This document shows positions 14,934-23,333 of a DNA stretch of 64,000 nt, one piece after another (position 1 is the stretch's first letter; each line of letters opens with the position of its first letter). The stretch covers positions 1,984,001 through 2,048,000 of the forward strand of contig NZ_CP034438.1 in assembly GCF_003952265.1 (NCBI RefSeq), read 5' to 3'. Source of the DNA: Flaviflexus salsibiostraticola. GTDB taxonomy: Bacteria; Actinomycetota; Actinomycetes; Actinomycetales; Actinomycetaceae. The position numbers were made by a program, and so were the translations under genes. A model generated the notes under the pieces. It did no database searches. It had not been told where the DNA came from and saw only the letters and a list, made by a program, of their open reading frames with translations.

Positions 14934-14982
14934 ATCATACCGAGGTTAACGCCCCGTGATCTTCTGGTGAACGCTCGTGATG
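14934..14982. promoter_or_regulatory. phoU promoter with RegX3/PhoP-like 11-bp direct repeats
   Basis: On the plus strand GGTTAA (14944), CGTGAT (14955), GGTGAA (14966) and a weaker GTGATG (14977) are spaced exactly 11 bases apart. Actinobacterial PhoP/RegX3 boxes are GTTCACC-type direct repeats with 11-bp period, whose complement reads GGTGAAC. On the minus strand the repeats sit directly upstream of the phoU -10 TATGAT (14939-14934), in the -35 position; senX3 starts 50 bases further right. This supports joint control of phoU and senX3-regX3 by RegX3. Confidence 0.6.
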
Positions 14983-15033
14983 AGGCTATGGGCGGTCTCG
15001 GTGGGCCCGTTGAAACATGTCTATCCTGGACCC

Positions 15034-16188
15034 ATGCCAGACATCGGTATCGTGCAGCTCCTCGTCGCCGCGCTCGCGGGCATCGTCATCGGCGTGGTCG
15101 CCATGTGGGCGCTCAACCGGTCGATGACGAGCGTCGAGGAGATCGACACCGTCTCCGCCTCAGTCGCCGACAGCGACATCCAGTCCGTGCTGACGGCCGT
15201 CCCCCAGGCCCATATCCTTCTCAACGCCGCAGGCGACGTTGAACGGGCCTCGACCATCGCCTACTCCCTCGGCCTCGTCCGGGGCTCGCGGATCATCCGA
15301 TCGGAGATCGTCGCAGCCGTCCACGAGGTCACCGCGGCGGGGGAGCCGAAGGACATGGAGCTGTCGCTCCGCCGGTCGTTCGCGAACACCGGGCGCATCG
15401 TCCTCTCGATCCGCATCGCGCCCATGAGCGGGAACCGCACGCTCATCCTCTTCTTCGACACAACCGAGGCGAAGCGGCTCGAGGAGACGAGGCGCGACTT
15501 CGTCGCGAACATCTCCCACGAGCTCAAGACCCCGATCGGCGCGATTGGGCTCCTGGCGGAGACGATCCAGGACGTCGCCGACGAACCGGAGAACGTCGTC
15601 GCATTCTCGGCCCAGCTGCAGCGCGAATCGGTCCGGCTCGCCTCCCTCGTCCAGGACATCATCGAGCTGTCCCGGGTCCAGGACGGCGCCGCCATCGCCC
15701 ACGGTGAGCTGGTCTCCGTCGATGATGTCGTCGCCGAGGCGATCGATCGGTGCCGGATCGAGGCGGAGAGCCGCGGCATCATTCTCGCCTCGGCGCAGGC
15801 GCCGGACGCCCAGGTGTTCGGCGACAGGCCGCTCCTCACGACCGCGGTGCGCAACCTCGTCGACAACGCGATCCGCTACTCGAACCGGGGCGGGCGCGTA
15901 TCCGTCGGTGTCACGTGCTTCGAGGGTGATGTCCGCATCGCCGTCGTCGACCAGGGCGTCGGCATCCCCCCGGAGCTGCGGGAGCGCGTCTTCGAGCGCT
16001 TCTTCCGGGGCGATGATGCACGCACCCGCGAGGAGGGCGGCACGGGCCTCGGTCTCAGCATCGTCAAACATGTCGCGGCGGACCACGGCGGCCGCATCGA
16101 GCTCTGGAGCGAGCCCTGCAAGGGTTCGACCTTCACCTTCATCATCCCCGAGGCGTACGCGCCGGACACCGAACAAGAGGAACAATGA
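15034..16188 (+). CDS. senX3: Phosphate-sensing histidine kinase SenX3
   Basis: A 384-residue kinase: one membrane helix at about 5-27, a PAS-like domain about 48-140, HisKA with phosphorylated His162 (NISHELKTP), and HATPase_c with N box NLVDNAIRYSN, G1 DQGVGIP and G2 GGTGLGLSIVKH. It phosphorylates RegX3 when phosphate is low. ATG 15034 is six bases after TATCCT (15022-15027) with no SD, so a leaderless start is likely. Its TGA overlaps regX3 (ATGA). Gene order with phoU and gpmA is as in mycobacteria, which supports the name. Confidence 0.93.
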   Translation: MPDIGIVQLLVAALAGIVIGVVAMWALNRSMTSVEEIDTVSASVADSDIQSVLTAVPQAHILLNAAGDVERASTIAYSLGLVRGSRIIRSEIVAAVHEVTAAGEPKDMELSLRRSFANTGRIVLSIRIAPMSGNRTLILFFDTTEAKRLEETRRDFVANISHELKTPIGAIGLLAETIQDVADEPENVVAFSAQLQRESVRLASLVQDIIELSRVQDGAAIAHGELVSVDDVVAEAIDRCRIEAESRGIILASAQAPDAQVFGDRPLLTTAVRNLVDNAIRYSNRGGRVSVGVTCFEGDVRIAVVDQGVGIPPELRERVFERFFRGDDARTREEGGTGLGLSIVKHVAADHGGRIELWSEPCKGSTFTFIIPEAYAPDTEQEEQ

Positions 16189-16871
16189 CAACGATTCTCC
16201 TCGTTGAAGACGAGGCGGCCTACCGCGATACTCTCACCTTCAAGCTCAACCGCGACGGATATGATGTCGTCGCCGTGGGCAACGGCCAGGAGGCCGTCGA
16301 CAGGTTCGAGCGCGCCCGTCCCGACCTCGTCCTGCTCGACCTCATGCTGCCCGGCCTGTCGGGCACCGAAGTATGCCGGCAGATCCGCCAGAAGTCGTCC
16401 GTCCCCGTCATCATGCTGACCGCGAAGGACTCGGAGATCGACAAGGTTGTGGGGCTGGAGATCGGCGCCGATGACTACGTGACGAAGCCCTACTCCTACC
16501 GTGAGCTCGTCGCCCGGATCAAGGCGGTCCTCCGCCGGGGTGCGGCCGAGGAGGAGGACTCACGCGAGTCGACCCTGCGGGTCGGCCGGGTTGCGATGAA
16601 CACGGACCGCCACGAGGTCGCGATCGACGGGGAGAAGGCGGCCATGCCGCTGCGAGAGTTCGAGCTGCTCGAGCTGTTCATGAGGAACCCCGACCGTGTC
16701 CTCACCCGCGCGCAGATTATCGACAGAATCTGGGGCCCGGACTACATCGGTGACACGAAGACCCTCGACGTCCACGTCAAGCGCCTCCGCTCGAAGATCG
16801 AGGTGGAGCCGTCGAAGCCCACCATGCTTCAGACCGTGCGCGGGCTCGGCTACAAGCTCGTCTCGGACTGA
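16185..16871 (+). CDS. regX3: Response regulator RegX3 (OmpR/PhoB family)
   Basis: A 228-residue regulator. Receiver domain about 1-120 with acidic pocket EDE (8-10), phospho-acceptor Asp52 (LLDLMLPG), Thr (MLTAKD) and Lys (VTKPYS). The winged-helix domain about 130-226 ends in LDVHVKRLRSKIE and TVRGLGYKL, the PhoB-type DNA-binding and wing signature. It is expected to bind 11-bp-spaced GTTCACC-like repeats; such repeats occur at 14944-14982 and 33682-33731 in this window. ATGA overlap with senX3. Confidence 0.94.
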   Translation: MTTILLVEDEAAYRDTLTFKLNRDGYDVVAVGNGQEAVDRFERARPDLVLLDLMLPGLSGTEVCRQIRQKSSVPVIMLTAKDSEIDKVVGLEIGADDYVTKPYSYRELVARIKAVLRRGAAEEEDSRESTLRVGRVAMNTDRHEVAIDGEKAAMPLREFELLELFMRNPDRVLTRAQIIDRIWGPDYIGDTKTLDVHVKRLRSKIEVEPSKPTMLQTVRGLGYKLVSD

Positions 16872-16889
16872 GCCTGCGGCTGACAGGAT

Positions 16890-16915
16890 GAGGCCGGGGC
16901 GTCAGCCCCGGCCTC
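16890..16915. terminator. Hairpin terminator after regX3
   Basis: GAGGCCGGGGC-GTCA-GCCCCGGCCTC, a perfect 11-bp stem 18 bases past the regX3 stop, between convergent genes. Confidence 0.65.
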
Positions 16916-16941
16916 ACGCTTCGTCACGAACTGGAGGCCAC

Positions 16942-17415
16942 TCAGTCGCAGTCGGCCTCGAACGGGAACGCATCGACGTAATCGGTTGAGCAGGCGGAGA
17001 TAACGGGGATGGCGGCGGGCGACTGGGCGCCACCGCCGCTCACCGTGGCGCGCAGATTCGAGCCCGGCGCGAAGTCACCCTCGAGGGTGATGAGGGAGCC
17101 GTCCTCGATATCCTGCATCGTTCCCAGGTTGATGGAGTCGCGCGCGTCGACGGAGAAGGTCTCGTCGATGTCGTCGGAGGAGATGACGGCCTCAACATCC
17201 TCGGCGCTGCGGTTGCTGATCGATCCGTAGAGCACGCCCGAACCGGATCCATCCGAGACGACCATGAGGTTCTCGAAGATGACATCGGATTCGAGGTGGA
17301 CGCGGATGCCGTCCGAGGGTGCGTATGGCATCTGGGTGATGGCCTCGGTCGTCAGGTTGCACGACGCGAGCATGAACAGCGCGCCCCCGGCGGCGATCGA
17401 TCGCAGTAGGTTCAC
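16942..17415 (-). CDS. Small lipoprotein (FxLYD-like), unknown function
   Basis: A 157-residue lipoprotein. The signal peptide NLLRSIAAGGALFMLASC ends in a lipobox with Cys19. The mature part is acidic and beta-rich, with two Cys near the C-terminus that could form a disulfide. GTG 17415 is chosen: AGGAGG is five bases upstream; a longer frame to 17439 lacks an SD. Similar exported proteins carry FxLYD-type modules, but I do not see enough to assign one. It is convergent with regX3 and divergent from carD. Confidence 0.72.
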   Translation of the reverse strand: MNLLRSIAAGGALFMLASCNLTTEAITQMPYAPSDGIRVHLESDVIFENLMVVSDGSGSGVLYGSISNRSAEDVEAVISSDDIDETFSVDARDSINLGTMQDIEDGSLITLEGDFAPGSNLRATVSGGGAQSPAAIPVISACSTDYVDAFPFEADCD

Positions 17416-17565
17416 AGATCCTCCTAAGTCAGTTACCAAGGGTAGCCTAATTCCTCGGAGTGCGGCATGAACACGGGGAAAACCAGCATCTGCCCGAAGC
17501 CGCTAGTGCCCGAGGTGGTAGAATAGGTGCCTAGTCGGGCTCATTCCGTGAAAGGCTGTCCATTT

Positions 17566-18045
17566 ATGTCGCTCAAGATCGGCGAGACTGTTGTCTACCC
17601 TCACCATGGGGCTGCGTACATCGAAGATATCGAAACTAAGGTGATCGACGGCGAAGAGCTCCGGTACCTGACGCTTCGAGTCATCCAGGGTGACCTGGTC
17701 ATCAAGGTTCCCGCCGCCAGCATCGAAGATGTCGGCGTCCGCGACGTCTCCAATGAGGCTCAGCTCGAAGAGGTCTTCGAGGTTCTCCGGTCGGAGGCCG
17801 CCGAGGAGCCGCAGAACTGGTCACGCCGGTTCAAGGCCAACGGTGAGAAGCTGACGAGCGGCGATGTCATCAAGGTCGCCGAGGTCGTCCGCGATCTCAC
17901 GCGCCGCGACGAGGACCGCCACCTGTCTGCAGGTGAGAAGCGCATGCTGACCCAGGCCCGTCAGATCCTCGGCTCCGAGGTCGCCCTCGCGAAGGACATC
18001 GACGAGGACGAGGCATCGGACCTCCTCGACGAGATTCTCGGCTGA
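17566..18045 (+). CDS. carD: RNA-polymerase-binding transcription factor CarD
   Basis: A 159-residue essential actinobacterial factor that binds the RNA polymerase beta subunit and stabilises open complexes, notably at rRNA promoters. The N-terminal Tudor-like RNAP-interaction domain begins FKIG-like ([17 protein letters not shown]) and the C-terminal helical DNA-binding domain contains [24 protein letters not shown], with the conserved Trp-like cluster. TAGAAT at 17519-17524 is a good -10, giving a short leader. ispD starts two bases after the stop, so they form an operon as in mycobacteria. Confidence 0.95.
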   Translation: MSLKIGETVVYPHHGAAYIEDIETKVIDGEELRYLTLRVIQGDLVIKVPAASIEDVGVRDVSNEAQLEEVFEVLRSEAAEEPQNWSRRFKANGEKLTSGDVIKVAEVVRDLTRRDEDRHLSAGEKRMLTQARQILGSEVALAKDIDEDEASDLLDEILG

Positions 18046-18046
18046 C

Positions 18047-18769
18047 GTGACCACCGCCGTTGTCGTGACGGCCGCAGGCATGGGCACCCGACTCGGGTTC
18101 AACATGCCGAAGGCGCTCGTCCCCCTGGCAGGGCGCTCCCTCATAGAACATGCTCTCGATGGCGTCGCCGCCTCCGGCATCGCCGACCGTGTGGTCGTGA
18201 CGATCCCTCCCGGCACCGATGATATCTTCGCGGGCCTCGTCGGCCCCGAGGTCACTCTTGTCGCCGGAGGTTCGACCCGACAGATCTCCGTCAAAGCCGG
18301 CCTCGATGCGGTGCCGGACGCCGACATCGTCCTCGTGCACGATGCGGCGCGATGCCTGACCCCGCCCTCCGTCATGATCCGCGTCCGCGACGCGGTCGCG
18401 GCCGGCCACGCCGGTGCCGTGCCCGCCATCCCCGTCACCGACACCATCAAGGAGGTCGTGCCCGGCGGGCCCTATGAACCCGTCGTCGACACCCTCGATC
18501 GGGGAGTGCTCCGCGCGGTCCAGACCCCGCAGGGCTTCCGCGGCGACATCCTCCGTGACGCCCACCGGGTCGAATGGCCCGCCGAAGAGGGGGCGCCGGA
18601 CGATGCCAGCCTGGTCGAGCACCTCGGCCATTCCGTCGTGCTCGTCGAAGGCAGCCACATGGCAGTCAAGATCACGACCGTCCTCGATCTCAAGCTCGCG
18701 GAGCTGCTCCTCGAGGAGCAGGAGCGTGTCCACCTCCGCGATGCAGGCCTGACAGGGGAGCGGCGATGA
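18047..18769 (+). CDS. ispD: 2-C-methyl-D-erythritol 4-phosphate cytidylyltransferase
   Basis: A 240-residue enzyme of the MEP isoprenoid pathway, transferring CMP from CTP to methylerythritol phosphate. Nucleotide-binding AAGMGTRLG (about 7-15, Lys of MPKALV after it), [10 protein letters not shown] (about 96-105) and PVTDTIKEV (about 132-140) are diagnostic. GTG 18047 starts one base after the carD stop, and its own TGA overlaps ispF (ATGA), so translation is coupled. Normal length. Confidence 0.95.
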   Translation: MTTAVVVTAAGMGTRLGFNMPKALVPLAGRSLIEHALDGVAASGIADRVVVTIPPGTDDIFAGLVGPEVTLVAGGSTRQISVKAGLDAVPDADIVLVHDAARCLTPPSVMIRVRDAVAAGHAGAVPAIPVTDTIKEVVPGGPYEPVVDTLDRGVLRAVQTPQGFRGDILRDAHRVEWPAEEGAPDDASLVEHLGHSVVLVEGSHMAVKITTVLDLKLAELLLEEQERVHLRDAGLTGERR

Positions 18770-19230
18770 GGGTGGCAACCGCGCTCGACGTCCACGCCTT
18801 TGCCGACGAGCCTCGGCCCCTCATGCTCGCCTGCCTCGAGTTCGCGCCCACGGGCGGGCTCGCCGGCCACAGCGACGCCGATGTTGCTGCCCACGCGGCC
18901 GCGGACGCCCTCCTCATCGCCTCCGGGATCGGCGAGCTCGGCACCGTCTTCGGCACGGACCGCCCCGAGTGGGCAGGCGCCTCCGGATCGGCTCTCCTCG
19001 GCGAGGCCGTCCGCCTCGTGCGCGAGGATGGTTGGCAGATCGCCAACATCTCCATCCAGATCATCGGCCAGAAGCCGCGCTTCGCGCCCCGCCGGCTCGA
19101 GGCCCAGGAGGCCATGAGTGCGATCGTCGGCGCGCCCGTTCTCATCGCCGCCACGACAACTGATGGCCTGGGCGCGCTCGGCCGCATCGAGGGCATCGGC
19201 GCCCTTGCGACAGCCCTGCTCACCGACTGA
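18766..19230 (+). CDS. ispF: 2-C-methyl-D-erythritol 2,4-cyclodiphosphate synthase
   Basis: A 154-residue trimeric, zinc-dependent MEP-pathway enzyme forming the cyclic diphosphate from the IspDE product. Metal ligands are in LDVHAF (Asp8, His10) and the third His in the [18 protein letters not shown] segment; [17 protein letters not shown] near the end matches the CDP-binding end motif. ispE is not in the window. Start overlaps the ispD stop. A hairpin at 19433-19463 probably ends the carD-ispDF transcript. Confidence 0.94.
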   Translation: MRVATALDVHAFADEPRPLMLACLEFAPTGGLAGHSDADVAAHAAADALLIASGIGELGTVFGTDRPEWAGASGSALLGEAVRLVREDGWQIANISIQIIGQKPRFAPRRLEAQEAMSAIVGAPVLIAATTTDGLGALGRIEGIGALATALLTD

Positions 19231-19432
19231 TATCCCGCCGCCGCGCGCGAGCGTTCCAGAACGTAAGCGCATGTCCTGCGGCCGCGATGGATCACGAGGA
19301 CTCGGTCCGCAGAAGGATCGATCCGAGGCACCGGCCAACACAGTCGACGAAAGGGTGGGACCAGTCGGTCGACCACTGGCCTCTCGGGACTGCGTCACGC
19401 CGGCCGGCGTGGGCGCGGGGCCAGGGTGAGTG

Positions 19433-19463
19433 GCCCTCCCGGCGGTCTGGCCGCAGGGAGGGC
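19433..19463. terminator. Hairpin between ispF and the UMF1 carrier
   Basis: GCCCTCCC (19433-19440) and GGGAGGGC (19456-19463) enclose a nested GCGG/CCGC stem, between convergent genes ending at 19230 and 19492. Nothing else identifiable in 19231-19432. Confidence 0.45.
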
Positions 19464-19491
19464 GGCTCTGCTCCGCTCTACCGTGACCGGA

Positions 19492-20835
19492 TCAGCCGAT
19501 GTTTCCCGGCGAGGAGCCCACGGTGTCGTACCGAAGCTTCTGCTCGGCGGGCCGGACGAGGATGAAGGAGACGAAGCCGATGAGGAGGACGAGGACGATG
19601 CCGAGGATGCCGAAGTAGGCGGCCTCCCGCTTCGAGGAGTCGAGGAGGGTGGCACCGAGGATGATGAATGTCGAGTACATGAATGGGGAGAGGAATGAGA
19701 CGGCGCGGCCGGTTGTCGCGTACAGACCGAAGATCTCTCCCTCCTCGCCCGGGGGGATGATGCGGGCAAGGTAGGTGCGGGAGCTCGACTGGGCGGGGCC
19801 GACGAAGATGCAGAGCAGGAGGCCCGCGATCCAGAACACCAGCTGGCCCTGGTCGTGGAGGAAGAAGATCGCGAGGCCGAGGGCGACCATCGAGCCGAGC
19901 GAGAAGAGGATGACCGGGCGCGAGCCGATCCTGTCATCGACGTAGCCGAAGGAGATCGTGGCGATGCCGGCCACGAGGTTGGCGATGATGCCGAAGATGA
20001 GGACCTCGCCCGAGCTGAAGCCGAATGCCTCACCGGCGAGGACACCGCCGAAGGCGAAGACACCGGCGAGCCCATCGCGGTAGATGGCGGAGGCCATGAG
20101 GAACCACACGATCGACCGGTCTCTGCGCCACAGGCGGGCGATCGAGGCGAAGAGCTGCCGGTAGGAGCCGATGATGCCGATCCGCTCGGTCGTCTTCGGT
20201 GCGGTGTCCGACGCGGTGAGCATGAGCGGGAGAGAGAAGACGAGCGTCCACACCGCGCACAGGATCATCGCGACGCGAATATTCATCCCGTCCTCGGAGG
20301 TGACGCCGAACCAGCCCACCTCGGGGCCGATGACGCCGACGTAGAGGATGAGCATGAGGACGATGCCGCCGACGTAGCCGAGCCCCCAGCCGATACCCGA
20401 GATCCTGCCGATCGTCTTTGGGGTGGAGATGTCGGCGAGCATCGCGTTGTAGACGACCGAGCCCGTGTCGAAGGCGACGTTGCCGACGGCGAGGAGAAGC
20501 AGTCCCAGCCATAGGTACGATTCCTCCGGGCGAACCAGGGCGAGCGCCGCGGTCGCGATGATGGTGATCGCGGTCGTCGAGGCGATGAGGCCGCGCCTCT
20601 TGCCGCTGCGGTCCGTCCACTGGCCGACGACGGGGGCGATGATGGCGACGAAGATGCCGGCCGCCGTCATCGTCCAGCCGAGGGACGCATTCGCGCTGTC
20701 GCCGAAGAGATCGGCATTGGCGATATAGACGGAGAAGACGAAGGTTGTGACGACGGCGTTGAACGCGGCCGAGGCCCAGTCCCACAGCGCCCATGCTGTG
20801 ACCCGCCCGCGTGTCGATCCTGGCGTAGTGCTCAT
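19492..20835 (-). CDS. MFS transporter, UMF1 (Atg22-like) family
   Basis: A 447-residue, 12-span major-facilitator protein. The start VTAWALWDWASAAFNAVVTTFVFSVYI is typical of the UMF1 family (WALYDWANSAF-), and VVGQWTDRSGKRRGL is the loop 2-3 motif. Substrate unknown; Atg22 relatives export amino acids. ATG 20835 is six bases after TACGGT (20847-20842) with no SD, so a leaderless start is likely. It sits between ispF and cysS, interrupting an order that is contiguous in mycobacteria. A pair of GGTGAA-like boxes lies in its -35 region. Confidence 0.86.
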   Translation of the reverse strand: MSTTPGSTRGRVTAWALWDWASAAFNAVVTTFVFSVYIANADLFGDSANASLGWTMTAAGIFVAIIAPVVGQWTDRSGKRRGLIASTTAITIIATAALALVRPEESYLWLGLLLLAVGNVAFDTGSVVYNAMLADISTPKTIGRISGIGWGLGYVGGIVLMLILYVGVIGPEVGWFGVTSEDGMNIRVAMILCAVWTLVFSLPLMLTASDTAPKTTERIGIIGSYRQLFASIARLWRRDRSIVWFLMASAIYRDGLAGVFAFGGVLAGEAFGFSSGEVLIFGIIANLVAGIATISFGYVDDRIGSRPVILFSLGSMVALGLAIFFLHDQGQLVFWIAGLLLCIFVGPAQSSSRTYLARIIPPGEEGEIFGLYATTGRAVSFLSPFMYSTFIILGATLLDSSKREAAYFGILGIVLVLLIGFVSFILVRPAEQKLRYDTVGSSPGNIG

Positions 20836-20841
20836 TGGAGC

Positions 20842-20873
20842 ACCGTAGCCCGGATGGGTGAACGGGAGGTGGA
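20842..20873 (-). promoter_or_regulatory. UMF1-carrier promoter with two RegX3-like boxes
   Basis: -10 TACGGT is at 20847-20842 on the minus strand. GGTGAA (20857-20862) and GGTGGA (20868-20873) on the plus strand are 11 bp apart and fill the -35 region, in the same arrangement as before phoU. Only two repeats, so the match may be chance. Confidence 0.38.
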
Positions 20874-20925
20874 CAACAGCGAAAAGAATCGCACCGTGGC
20901 GTGTCGGTTGAGCCCCCGGGCCAGG

Positions 20926-20931
20926 TAGCCT
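20926..20931 (+). promoter_or_regulatory. -10 element TAGCCT of cysS (leaderless)
   Basis: TAGCCT is followed by six bases and then GTG 20938. No SD precedes the start. Confidence 0.55.
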
Positions 20932-20937
20932 AGACGT

Positions 20938-22365
20938 GTGACTCTGGAAATTCATGATTCGGCAGCAAAATCCCAGCGCGTGTTCGAGCCCCGCGTGCCC
21001 GGCCGCGCCAGCATCTACCTCTGCGGCGCGACAGTGCAGGGTGCCCCCCACATCGGGCACCTGCGGTCGGCGCTCGCCTTTGACGTCCTCACGCGCTGGC
21101 TCACCCGCTCCGGATACCGGGTCACGACCGTTCGGAACGTCACCGACATCGACGACAAGATCCTCGCGAAGTCGGCCGAGGCCGACTGGGAATGGTGGGC
21201 GTGGGCGTACCGCTTCGAGCAGGAGTTCGCCGCCGCCTACCGCGCGCTCGGCGTCCTGCCGCCGACGTACGAGCCACGGGCGACCGGGCACATCACCGAC
21301 ATGATCGACCTCATCGCCGCGATCATCGATCGCGGCCACGCCTATGTCGGCAGCCCGGGCAACGTCTACTTCGATGTCCGCTCCCTGCCGGATTACGGCT
21401 CGCTCACGCGTCAGGACCTCTCGAACATGAGTGTTGACGAGGAGGAGACGGAGCCGGACAAGAGGGACCCGCACGACTTCGCCCTGTGGAAGGCGCCGAA
21501 GGAGGGCGAGCCGGAGACGGCCGCCTGGGACAGCCCGTGGGGCCGCGGCAGGCCGGGCTGGCACATCGAGTGCTCGGCCATGGCGGGCCGCTACCTCGGC
21601 GATGCCTTCGACATCCACGGGGGCGGCATCGACCTCCGCTTCCCCCACCACGAGAACGAGCAGGCCCAGTCCCACGCCGCAGGCAGGGACTTCGCGAAGT
21701 ACTGGATGCACAATGCGTGGGTGACCGTCGACGGCGAGAAGATGAGCAAGTCACTCGGCAACTCCCTCATCGTCTCCGAGATCCTTAAGACCGTCCCGGC
21801 CCCCGTGCTGCGCTTCGCACTGACGACGGTCCACTACAGGTCGACCGTCGCGTTCTCGCCCACCACCCTCTCGGAGGCCTCCTCGAACTGGGAACGCCTG
21901 TCCGGCTTCCTCGCCCGAGCCTCCGAGACCGTCGGCGAGGCGGACGCGGCACGCGTCGCCTCGCTCACCGCCGATGAGCTGCCGACAGAATTCCGGGAGG
22001 CGATGGACGACGACCTCAACGTGTCGGCGGCCATGGCCGTCATCCACGACCACGTGACGAAGGCGAATGTCGCCCTCGGCGCTCGCGACGATGTCGCGGT
22101 CGCTGACGCGCAGCTCACCATCCGGGCCATGCTCGACGTGCTCGGGCTCGACCCGCGCTCCGAGCAGTGGCTCGGCAGCAGCGGCAGCTCGAACAGCGAC
22201 GCACTGGCCGTGCTCGTCCAGGACGTGCTCGACCGCCGCGCACAGGCCCGCGCCGATAAGGATTGGTCGCTGGCCGACAGTCTTCGCGACACTCTTGCGG
22301 AAGCTGGAATCATCGTCGAAGACAGCGCAGACGGCGTGCGCTGGCACGTCAAGGAGAACTCATGA
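20938..22365 (+). CDS. cysS: Cysteine--tRNA ligase
   Basis: A 475-residue class I aminoacyl-tRNA synthetase charging tRNA-Cys. The zinc Cys in LCGATVQGAPHIGHLR (about 29-44) with the HIGH motif, the HIECSAM zinc Cys and FPHHENEQAQS (about 235-250), and EKMSKSLGN (about 266-274) are all present; the C-terminal helical DALR-like domain follows. The GATVQG form fits the actinobacterial CysS/MshC group, but length and the C-terminal domain favour CysS over the mycothiol ligase MshC (about 410 residues). GTG 20938 is leaderless. It starts an operon with rlmB and two further genes. Confidence 0.93.
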   Translation: MTLEIHDSAAKSQRVFEPRVPGRASIYLCGATVQGAPHIGHLRSALAFDVLTRWLTRSGYRVTTVRNVTDIDDKILAKSAEADWEWWAWAYRFEQEFAAAYRALGVLPPTYEPRATGHITDMIDLIAAIIDRGHAYVGSPGNVYFDVRSLPDYGSLTRQDLSNMSVDEEETEPDKRDPHDFALWKAPKEGEPETAAWDSPWGRGRPGWHIECSAMAGRYLGDAFDIHGGGIDLRFPHHENEQAQSHAAGRDFAKYWMHNAWVTVDGEKMSKSLGNSLIVSEILKTVPAPVLRFALTTVHYRSTVAFSPTTLSEASSNWERLSGFLARASETVGEADAARVASLTADELPTEFREAMDDDLNVSAAMAVIHDHVTKANVALGARDDVAVADAQLTIRAMLDVLGLDPRSEQWLGSSGSSNSDALAVLVQDVLDRRAQARADKDWSLADSLRDTLAEAGIIVEDSADGVRWHVKENS

Positions 22366-23333
22366 GCAACCATCAGCCCGCCCGCAAGAAGGGCCCCAAG
22401 GTCGGTTCCGGTGGTGTCCGCAGGCGCCGCCTCGAGGGCCGTGGCCCTACGCCGAAGGCCGTCGACCGCGAGTACCACCCCGCCTACGCGAAGAAGAAGG
22501 CGAAGGAGGAGCAGGAGCGGAAGGCTGAGGCGATCAAGATCGCACGCGCCGGCGGCAAGCTGCCCTCCTATCTCAAGCTCGAGCCCGGCCATGAGCTCAT
22601 CGTCGGCCGCAACGCAGTCGTCGAGGCGGTCCGAGCCGACGTCCCCCTCACCCGGGTCTTCATCGTCTCCGGAGCGGTGGACGAGCGGATGGAGGAGGCG
22701 GCCCGCGAGGCCGCCGACCGGGGTGCCCCCGTCATCGAGGTCAGCCGCGGCCACCTCGATGTCATGACGGAGAAGGCAGCCCACCAGGGCATCGCCATCG
22801 AGGTCCCGCCCTATGACTACACCGACATCGACACGGTCACCGCCGACATCGAGGCGTCGGGGCGGACGGGTCTCATCCTCGCCCTCGATTCGATCACCGA
22901 TCCGCACAACCTCGGTGCTGTGCTGCGGTCGGCCTCGGCGTTCGACGCCGATGCCGTTCTCATCACCGAGCGCCGTTCGGCGAGCGTCAACGCGACGGTG
23001 TGGAAGGTGTCGGCAGGCGCGGCCGCCCGCGTCCCCGTCGCCCGTGAGACGAACCTCGTGCGCACCCTCAACAACCTCAAGTCGCGCGGCTACTTCATCG
23101 TGGGCCTCGCCGGCGAGGGGGACGTCATTCTCGACGATCTCGAGCTGGCCGATATGCCGCTCGTCCTCGTCACCGGCTCCGAGGGTCGGGGACTGTCGCG
23201 GCTCGTGCGTGACACGTGCGACCAGGTGTGCTCGATTCCGATCTCTGGTGAGATGGAGTCGCTCAACGCGGCAGTCGCCACCGGGATCGCCCTCTACGAA
23301 GTCGACCGCCGCCGAAGGAAGGCAGGACAATGA
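22362..23333 (+). CDS. rlmB: 23S rRNA (guanosine-2'-O)-methyltransferase RlmB-type (SpoU)
   Basis: A 323-residue SPOUT methyltransferase. A basic N-terminal extension of about 70 residues (RKKGPKVGSGGVRRRRLEG) may bind RNA, followed by the substrate-binding domain (IVGRNAVVEAV, about 80) and the trefoil-knot domain with motif 1 ALDSITDPHNLGAVLRSA, motif 2 LVTGSEGRGLS and motif 3 IPISGEMESLNAAVATGIALYE. It uses SAM. ATG overlaps the cysS stop (ATGA), and its own stop overlaps the next gene. The cysS-rlmB order is conserved in actinobacteria. Confidence 0.92.
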   Translation: MSNHQPARKKGPKVGSGGVRRRRLEGRGPTPKAVDREYHPAYAKKKAKEEQERKAEAIKIARAGGKLPSYLKLEPGHELIVGRNAVVEAVRADVPLTRVFIVSGAVDERMEEAAREAADRGAPVIEVSRGHLDVMTEKAAHQGIAIEVPPYDYTDIDTVTADIEASGRTGLILALDSITDPHNLGAVLRSASAFDADAVLITERRSASVNATVWKVSAGAAARVPVARETNLVRTLNNLKSRGYFIVGLAGEGDVILDDLELADMPLVLVTGSEGRGLSRLVRDTCDQVCSIPISGEMESLNAAVATGIALYEVDRRRRKAGQ

